Positions 1-4,621 of a DNA stretch of 8,387 nucleotides are shown here, piece by piece. Position 1 is the stretch's first letter, and each line of letters begins with the position of its first letter. The notes beneath the pieces were generated by a model. That model searched no databases. It was not told the DNA's origin and saw only the letters and a program-made list of their open reading frames with translations. The translations under genes were made by a program, and so were the position numbers. This DNA is from an uncultured Porphyromonadaceae bacterium (lineage in GTDB: Bacteria; Bacteroidota; Bacteroidia; Bacteroidales; Muribaculaceae). The stretch covers positions 1-8,387 of the forward strand of contig URII01000079.1 of NCBI GenBank assembly GCA_900547825.1, in the 5' to 3' direction.

Positions 1-1
1 T

Positions 2-766
2 GGCCTGAGTGTGAACACAATGAGATGGTCAACCGTAGTGCAGGATATATTGATGTTCTGTGCTCCGGCGGTGTTTTCTGCATACGTGATCTCAAAGCGG
101 CCATGGCGGTTTCTAAGGCTCTCCACATCTCCCGGTATATGGCAGATCGTGATGGCTGTGGCGGCTATGATGGCCGCTATCCCGTTTATGAATGCCGTGA
201 TAGCATGGAATGAGTCGCTGACACTGCCTGATAGTTTGGCCTCGGTGGAACAATGGATGCGGGCGTCCGAAACACGGGCCTCCGAAGCTACGGCATTGTT
301 GTTCGGCGACTATTCCGTTGTTTCTCTGTTTATCGGGATAGGATTGGTGGGGATATTGGTGGGTTTCAGCGAAGAGATATTTTTTCGCGGAGGGTTGCAG
401 AACATCCTTTGTTCTTCCGGCAAGAACCCTCATATAGCCATATGGGTCACGGCTGTAGTGTTTAGTGCCGTGCATGTGCAGTTCTTCGGATTTTTCCCGA
501 GGCTGCTGCTTGGAGCCTTTTTCGGCTACATGATGTATTGGAGCGGATCATTATGGCTTGCCGTAATATGCCATGCACTCAATAACTCCATGGTGGTAGT
601 GAGCCAGTGGGCCGTGCATAACGGATTAAAAGCCGCCTCCACGGTGGAAACGATCGGCACCTCCGCGCAGCATTGGCCTGTTGTAGTCGGGAGCCTGTTG
701 CTTACAGCGCTGGCGATAACCGTTCTGTACCGTATCAGCGCTGGTCGTCGAACTTCTTGCGGTTGA
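2..766 (+). CDS. CPBP-family intramembrane metalloprotease, 5'-truncated by window edge
   Basis: Polytopic membrane protein of the CPBP (CAAX protease/bacteriocin-processing, Abi) family, putative membrane-embedded metal-dependent proteases. Numbering from the GTG at 11, the family motifs are all visible: motif 1 EEIFFRG at 121-127 (Glu121, Glu122, Arg126), motif 2 FSAVH at 151-155 (His155), and motif 3 CHALNN at 187-192 (His188, Asn191/192), set among hydrophobic segments near 13-30, 45-65, 103-119, 142-156, 165-185 and 223-242. The reading frame stays open to the left edge (codons 2-10), and the first visible residues read like the end of an N-terminal membrane segment, so the true start is probably outside the window; the GTG at 11 or ATG at 29 are only fallback starts. 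The 3' end overlaps the lptB 3' end by 32 nt on the opposite strand. The substrate is unknown; roles in immunity or protein processing are family-level guesses. Confidence 0.85.
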   Translation, partial: GLSVNTMRWSTVVQDILMFCAPAVFSAYVISKRPWRFLRLSTSPGIWQIVMAVAAMMAAIPFMNAVIAWNESLTLPDSLASVEQWMRASETRASEATALLFGDYSVVSLFIGIGLVGILVGFSEEIFFRGGLQNILCSSGKNPHIAIWVTAVVFSAVHVQFFGFFPRLLLGAFFGYMMYWSGSLWLAVICHALNNSMVVVSQWAVHNGLKAASTVETIGTSAQHWPVVVGSLLLTALAITVLYRISAGRRTSCG

Positions 767-1532
767 ATATAAAACTGCGTCCGAGATATTTTTCCCTCAC
801 TATGGGATTTTCGGCAAGTTCCTCGCTGGTGCCCTGAAACAGTATCTTGCCTTCAAACAGCAGATATGCGCGGTCAGTGATACTTAATGTTTCCGGAGCG
901 TTATGGTCAGTGATCAGAATGCCTATGTTCTTTTCCTTGAGCTTGTAGACAATATACTGAATATCCTCCACGGCGATAGGATCCACTCCGGCAAACGGTT
1001 CGTCAAGCATTATGAACTTAGGATTGATGGCCAGGCAGCGGGCTATCTCGGTACGTCGCCGTTCACCTCCCGAAAGGCGGTCGCCGAGATTGTGCCGTAC
1101 CTTCTCAAGTCGGAACTCTGCGATTAGGCTCTCTAACTTCTCTTTCTGATATTCCTTTGACGTATTGGTCATTTCCAATACGGCACGAATATTGTTCTCA
1201 ACGGTGAGCTTGCGGAACACCGACGCTTCCTGAGCCAGATAACCGATACCGTTCAATGCCCGTTTATATACCGGAAACTTGGTGATGTTCATGTCATTCA
1301 GGAATATCTCCCCTTCATTCGGGGTGATCAGGCCCACGGTCATGTAAAAGGTAGTGGTTTTTCCGGCACCGTTAGGCCCTAACAGTCCTACAATCTCCCC
1401 CTGCTTGACATCTATGGACACATGGTTCACTACCGTGCGCTGACGGTATTTCTTTACGAGATTTTCTGTGCGCAGCACCATTGGTGTTCCATTTGGAGTT
1501 GCGTTGGTTGCCTGCGGTTCTGTATTTTCCAT
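735..1532 (-). CDS. lptB: LPS export ABC transporter ATP-binding protein LptB
   Basis: Cytoplasmic ATPase that powers the LptB2FG complex, extracting lipopolysaccharide from the inner membrane for transport to the outer leaflet. In the 265-aa product from the ATG at 1532, the ABC motifs are complete: Walker A GPNGAGKT at 52-59, Q-loop Gln101, signature LSGGERRR at 153-160, Walker B FIMLDEP at 173-179 and the switch His210. The region after Walker A (TTTFYMTVGLI) and the C-terminal YLGRSF segment are typical of LptB rather than other ABC ATPases. The frame is open to an ATG at 1565, but 1532 is preferred because that ATG overlaps the udk stop codon as TAATG, implying translational coupling; a third ATG at 1481 would give 248 aa, closer to the 241 aa of E. 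coli LptB. It is cotranscribed with udk. No terminator is seen after it, and its end overlaps the CPBP gene. Confidence 0.93.
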   Translation of the reverse strand: MENTEPQATNATPNGTPMVLRTENLVKKYRQRTVVNHVSIDVKQGEIVGLLGPNGAGKTTTFYMTVGLITPNEGEIFLNDMNITKFPVYKRALNGIGYLAQEASVFRKLTVENNIRAVLEMTNTSKEYQKEKLESLIAEFRLEKVRHNLGDRLSGGERRRTEIARCLAINPKFIMLDEPFAGVDPIAVEDIQYIVYKLKEKNIGILITDHNAPETLSITDRAYLLFEGKILFQGTSEELAENPIVREKYLGRSFIFNRKKFDDQR

Positions 1533-2185
1533 TAAAGTGATTTTCTGAATGATGGTTTCTGGCAACGGGTGCCACCTTTGCTGAGGGTGGCCTCTATATA
1601 GTCCGTGAGGAGGTTGATCGCTACAATATTGTTGCCTCCCTGAGGCACTATCAGGTCGGCATTGCGTTTGGACGGCTCGATATACATCTGGTGCATGGGC
1701 TTCAGGACTTCCTGATAGCGGTTTATCACCATCATGGGGGTGCGCCCGCGCTCAACGCAGTCGCGTGATATCACACGGATAAGCCTGTCGTCAGGATCAG
1801 CGTCCACAAACACTTTCACATCCATCATGTCACGTAATGTGTCGTCGCACAGCACGAGTATACCTTCCACAATGACAACATCGCGCGGCTCCACATGCAC
1901 GGTTTCCGGCTGGCGTGTACATGTCAGATAGGAGTATGTGGGCATTTCTATGGCTTTTCCCTCTTTAAGCATTTTAAGGTGCTTCACGAGCAGAGTCCAT
2001 TCTATTGCCGCCGGTTCGTCGAAGTTTATCTTGCTTCGGTCCTCCGGTGGTATATGTGATGAATCTTTATAATAAGAATCCTGCGGAATCACGGCTACCT
2101 CTCCTTGCGGAAGGCTGCTTATGATTTTATTGACTACGGTGGTCTTGCCTGAGCCGGTGCCACCCGCTATTCCTATAATGAGCAT
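1532..2185 (-). CDS. udk: Uridine kinase (uridine/cytidine monophosphokinase)
   Basis: Pyrimidine-salvage kinase that phosphorylates uridine and cytidine to UMP and CMP in the cytoplasm using a nucleoside triphosphate. The 217-aa product matches the usual Udk length (E. coli 213 aa). Visible motifs: P-loop GGTGSGKTT at 8-16, the QDSYYKD nucleoside-binding segment at 35-41, NFDEP at 54-58, VVIVEGIL at 103-110 (Walker B-like strand), FVDADPDDRLIRVISRD at 126-142 and the basic lid RG at 146-147, then EPSKRNADLIVPQGG at 170-184. The ATG at 2185 is a good start because the P-loop begins seven residues later, as in the family. A Bacteroidota-type promoter lies 30 nt upstream. Its stop codon overlaps the lptB start by one base. 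There is no biochemical link between uridine salvage and LPS export; the pairing looks like a housekeeping neighbourhood. Confidence 0.95.
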   Translation of the reverse strand: MLIIGIAGGTGSGKTTVVNKIISSLPQGEVAVIPQDSYYKDSSHIPPEDRSKINFDEPAAIEWTLLVKHLKMLKEGKAIEMPTYSYLTCTRQPETVHVEPRDVVIVEGILVLCDDTLRDMMDVKVFVDADPDDRLIRVISRDCVERGRTPMMVINRYQEVLKPMHQMYIEPSKRNADLIVPQGGNNIVAINLLTDYIEATLSKGGTRCQKPSFRKSL

Positions 2186-2214
2186 TGGAAAATACGGTTA
2201 ACGGTTAATTTCGG

Positions 2215-2245
2215 CAAAGATACGAATAAGTGAGGGCAAAATCAA
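2215..2245 (-). promoter_or_regulatory. Promoter for udk-lptB
   Basis: On the minus strand, TTG (2245-2243), a 20-nt spacer and TATCTTTG (2222-2215) match the Bacteroidota sigma consensus TTTG/TTG-N19-21-TAnnTTTG, with the -7 element perfect. The predicted start is near 2208, giving a leader of roughly 22 nt before the udk ATG. The -33 element sits inside an imperfect palindrome (2235-2263). Confidence 0.7.
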
Positions 2246-2263
2246 GCTCGCTTGAATTTTGCC
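2235..2263. repeat. Imperfect palindrome over the udk promoter -33 region
   Basis: The arms GGCAAAATCAAGC (2235-2247) and GCTTGAATTTTGCC (2250-2263) are inverted copies differing by one inserted base, with a 2-nt centre. It overlaps the -33 element of the udk promoter, so it may be an operator or part of a repeat family. It lies upstream of the predicted transcript start and so would not be a terminator for udk itself. Confidence 0.55.
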
Positions 2264-2288
2264 GAGCGGAAGTATCTAAGGCGTTAGT

Positions 2289-2329
2289 CAAAGATGGAGA
2301 TAAGTCGAGAGCAAAGCCAAATTTATTTG
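2289..2329 (-). repeat. Second, degenerate copy of the udk promoter-like element
   Basis: Read on the minus strand this segment parallels the udk promoter: an inverted repeat (CAAAT/ATTTG, 2318-2329) at the upstream end, then TTG, a stretch sharing TTTGC, CTC and ACTTAT with the udk promoter, and CATCTTTG (2296-2289) in place of TATCTTTG, with a 21-nt spacer. It is either a weak second promoter for udk or a decayed duplicate of the same element. Confidence 0.45.
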
Positions 2330-2357
2330 AGGGGGCATAAAAATATTTAATTTTTGG

Positions 2358-2386
2358 TTGGATATGGAAAATAATATGTATATTCG
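2358..2386 (+). promoter_or_regulatory. Promoter-like sequence for the candidate RNA
   Basis: TTG (2358-2360), an 18-nt spacer and TATATTCG (2379-2386), which is one mismatch from TAnnTTTG, suggest rightward transcription beginning near 2393. An alternative TTTTTG at 2351-2356 would give a 22-nt spacer. It sits immediately before the structured RNA candidate, which supports it; the spacing and the mismatch weaken it. Confidence 0.4.
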
Positions 2387-2392
2387 CTGCGC

Positions 2393-2605
2393 GGACTGTT
2401 CCAGAGCCCGGTCAGGGGCTTGTGGGCGGGTCGGCAGACATTTTGAATAGCGTTTACTCGGCGCTTGTTCTTGACAACCGGAAATCTCGCAAATTTCTAA
2501 ATCTGTGTCAGGAATGTAGCAACGGTAGATGCCCGTGGATATGTAATTTCAAGCATCCTTTGTTGAAAAGGATCAGCGTATTTGCATATTAGGCGTGGGC
2601 TCTGC
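2393..2605 (+). ncRNA. Candidate structured RNA, possibly signal recognition particle RNA
   Basis: No protein-coding pattern is seen here, but several features suggest a folded RNA. A perfect 8-bp long-range stem pairs CAGAGCCC (2402-2409) with GGGCTCTG (2597-2604), enclosing about 190 nt. At the centre, an arm from about 2504 to 2530 can pair AUCUG with UAGAU, then UGU with ACG across a one-base bulge, holding CAGG opposite AGCA. That internal-loop pairing is the hallmark of SRP RNA helix 8, which binds Ffh. A 7-bp hairpin with a GTTGA loop lies at 2555-2573. A promoter-like element precedes it. Against the SRP identity: the usual short stem with a GGAA tetraloop beyond CAGG/AGCA is absent and only five bases (AAUGU) cap the arm. 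The 5' strand can also form a competing local hairpin (2405-2409 with 2416-2420). The ends are estimates. It could instead be another RNA or a long leader of the downstream operon. Confidence 0.42.
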
Positions 2606-2606
2606 A

Positions 2607-2663
2607 CGTTGCCGTTCTACACAGATAGGCAATGCGAGAGCCTCCGGTTGAAGAACGGCAACG
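2607..2663. repeat. Perfect 12-bp inverted repeat
   Basis: CGTTGCCGTTCT (2607-2618) is repeated exactly inverted at 2652-2663, separated by 33 nt that contain a smaller AGGC/GCCU stem. It starts two bases after the closing stem of the RNA candidate and lies about 90 nt before the surface operon. There is no T-run after it on the plus strand, so it is not a standard terminator. It may be an RNA structure in the operon leader, part of the upstream RNA, or a protein-binding or mobile-element remnant. The remaining 2664-2751 stretch shows no gene or clear promoter. Confidence 0.6.
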
Positions 2664-2751
2664 GATAAAGATTCCCGCGCTTTTCGTATATCTCTCAAAT
2701 CATTGTCATGTTATCATAAGGGAGTCGTGATAGCGGTATTTGCACATACGG

Positions 2752-3507
2752 ATGAAGCAATCTCTCTACCATCTGCTCCTGACACATCAGATAGCTGTCG
2801 GCATACTGCCCCGATGGTTTTCTGTCAATAAGGCAATATGTCCGCGTAAGTGCTTCATCCTGTTTATATTGCTTACGTGTATTTCTGCCCCGCATTCGGT
2901 TATTTCAGCGGTTCCCGGCTCAACTACATCGGATATTCCGGAAAAACGGGTAGTGCATGATCCGGACACACTTGACAGTGGTACCGGCGGATGCCTCGAC
3001 AATGACTGGCATTTGGGATTGAACGTAATAGCTGCGGGAATGGGTGTGCTTTCCCTTACAGGTGAGTATGATTTGAATTCCGAATGGTCCGTGGCAATAA
3101 GTACCGGATATTCAGCATGGAATTACGGGTCATCGCAACGTAAATTCCGAACATTGTTTTTCCGCCCTGAGGGAAGATGGTGGTTCGCAGGACATGAATT
3201 TTTCATAGAGGGCCATGCAGCCCTGTATTATTATAATTTTGCCCTTGAACGCTGGCATTACCGCATTCAGGATGCTAATGGCTCACATCCGGCATTGGGC
3301 GGAGGCATAGGAGCAGGATGGCGCCATGATTTCAATTCCAATTGGAGCATTCAGGCCCAGGCCGGAGTAGGGGTATATTATCTGGATTACCAACGCTTTG
3401 TCAACAAACCTAACGGCGCATTGGAGGATCGGATTGCCAAATGGCGTTTTGCGGCCGACAATATAGGGGTATCTGTTATATATACTTTCACAGGAGGGAC
3501 GAGATGA
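2752..3507 (+). CDS. DUF3575-type outer-membrane beta-barrel protein
   Basis: 251-aa exported protein. A hydrophobic secretion segment (about 34-53, ending ISA) follows a long, unusual 33-residue N-terminus; then a short linker and a region (about 85-246) of alternating strands rich in aromatics and glycine: WHLGLNVIA, WSVAISTGYSAW, RTLFFRPEGRWWF, FFIEGHAALYYYNF, GGGIGAGWRHDF, WSIQAQAGVGVYYLDY, GVSVIYTF. The RPE-RWWF strand, the barrel-like pattern and the near-terminal aromatic are those of the Bacteroidota DUF3575 family, small predicted outer-membrane barrels often encoded with fimbrial genes. The function is not established; a role in placing or assembling the downstream lipoproteins is inferred from context. 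The ATG at 2752 is the only ATG before the hydrophobic segment; a TTG at 2740 would add four residues. It overlaps the next gene by 4 nt (ATGA) and is first in the operon. No convincing promoter is seen directly upstream. Confidence 0.78.
   Translation: MKQSLYHLLLTHQIAVGILPRWFSVNKAICPRKCFILFILLTCISAPHSVISAVPGSTTSDIPEKRVVHDPDTLDSGTGGCLDNDWHLGLNVIAAGMGVLSLTGEYDLNSEWSVAISTGYSAWNYGSSQRKFRTLFFRPEGRWWFAGHEFFIEGHAALYYYNFALERWHYRIQDANGSHPALGGGIGAGWRHDFNSNWSIQAQAGVGVYYLDYQRFVNKPNGALEDRIAKWRFAADNIGVSVIYTFTGGTR
3492..3507 (+). promoter_or_regulatory. Strong Shine-Dalgarno and ATGA stop/start overlap
   Basis: AGGAGGG (3492-3498) lies five bases before the ATG at 3504, and the ATG overlaps the TGA of the preceding gene. 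This fixes the start of the lipoprotein gene, although its frame is open further upstream to 3441. A full-strength Shine-Dalgarno is uncommon in Bacteroidota, where most genes lack one. Confidence 0.85.
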
Positions 3508-4586
3508 AACAGATATGGAATATTATGATTCTTCTTGTGATGATGGCGACGTACATCACGGCATGTGATGTACACGAATTTCCTGATGCTTCAGATGCTC
3601 CTGCGCCGGAAACTCCCCATAGGATATTCGTGTTCAAGTTCGATATGTCGGATATGGATATCCACACGGTAATTGATATAAATAATTGGTCCAATAGCCG
3701 GTGTTCATATGCTGATCATACGGTAAGGTATATTATAGAGGCTTACATCCTTGATGAGGGAAGCCGTACACACTCCCGTTTTCCGTTAAAGCGTACGGTG
3801 CTGACTTATAAGGATATTCCTGAAAATGGGATTGAAGAGGCCAGTGTGGAATTGAAATTGCCGCCCGGTGCATATCGTTTTGTTGTATGGTGTGACCGGA
3901 CACATCCCGCAACTGCGGAAGCAGATCATTATTATAACGTAGAAAACTTTTCCGAGATATCAATTCTTAACCTTGAACCGGGCAAATATCCCGGTAATGA
4001 TCCGATGCGGAATGCTTATCGCGGTGAGGTGTCGGCATATATCGATCCGGACGGTAAGGCTTACGATCCGTCGGATTTATCAATCCCGCTGAAAGTACTT
4101 ACAGTGGAGATGGTGCGGCCTATGGCGCGATATGTGTTTGAGACTACCGATGTTGAGGAATTTATTTCCAAAACCAAGTCGGCTGACGCTTCCGGAGCAG
4201 GAGCTCCGGCGGCCAATCTTAGCGACTATAAGGTGGTGTTTCGATATGCCGGGTATCTGCCTACCCATTACAATGCTTTGCTTGACCATCCCATCGACTC
4301 CCGGCTGGGCATATGGTATGAAGGTGATCTCAAATATCTGGACGCCACAAGGGCCGAGATGGGCGGTGATTTTGTATTCACAAACGGAGGAGATACGGGC
4401 GTTTCCGTCGTTGCCGAGATTTATGACAATGCCGGCCGGCTGATATCCTCTTCCGATCCGATAGATGTACCGCTTAAACGCAACAGTCTGACTATTGTGC
4501 GCGGACGTTTCCTGACATCGACAGTAGGCACCGGGGTCGGCATTTCTCCGGGTTTTGACGGTAGTTATGACATAGAAATCAAATAA
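3504..4586 (+). CDS. Fimbrial-anchor-like surface lipoprotein (FimB/Mfa2 or DUF6562-like)
   Basis: 360-aa predicted outer-membrane lipoprotein. The signal peptide ends in the lipobox ITAC with acylated Cys21. The mature part resembles a Bacteroidales family of pilin-like/FimB-Mfa2-type lipoproteins: PPGAYRFVVW at 120-129, YNVENFSEI at 144-152, MRNAYRGEV at 168-176, VRPMARYVFETTDVEEFI at 204-221, DYKVVFRYAGYLP at 241-253 and the closing block PIDVPLKRNSLTIVRGRFLTS at 319-339, followed by GVGISPGFDG. I recognise the family but am unsure whether the current domain label is DUF6562 or FimB/Mfa2. Members are thought to be minor or anchor subunits of type V-like fimbriae, or stand-alone surface proteins. 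It follows the barrel gene with translational coupling and precedes, by 35 nt, a larger lipoprotein carrying a related domain, so the two products probably act together at the cell surface. A low-complexity Ala/Gly/Ser stretch sits at 227-238. Confidence 0.8.
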   Translation: MKQIWNIMILLVMMATYITACDVHEFPDASDAPAPETPHRIFVFKFDMSDMDIHTVIDINNWSNSRCSYADHTVRYIIEAYILDEGSRTHSRFPLKRTVLTYKDIPENGIEEASVELKLPPGAYRFVVWCDRTHPATAEADHYYNVENFSEISILNLEPGKYPGNDPMRNAYRGEVSAYIDPDGKAYDPSDLSIPLKVLTVEMVRPMARYVFETTDVEEFISKTKSADASGAGAPAANLSDYKVVFRYAGYLPTHYNALLDHPIDSRLGIWYEGDLKYLDATRAEMGGDFVFTNGGDTGVSVVAEIYDNAGRLISSSDPIDVPLKRNSLTIVRGRFLTSTVGTGVGISPGFDGSYDIEIK

Positions 4587-4621
4587 ATTCACTTAATAAC
4601 CAATTATTAATTATAAGTATC

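Noticed and set aside
2607..2663. The 12-bp inverted repeat as an intrinsic terminator
   Set aside because: The spacer is 33 nt and neither strand has a T-run directly after the stem.
2726..2830. Short frame from GTG 2726 preceded by GGGAG as a leader peptide
   Set aside because: About 34 codons with no hydrophobic or codon-repeat signature of a regulatory leader, and it overlaps the DUF3575 start region; kept only as a caution about that gene's start.
4080..4592. 170-codon leftward open frame opposite the 360-aa lipoprotein gene
   Set aside because: It lies wholly antisense to a well-supported gene, and its translation shows no domain or signal peptide.
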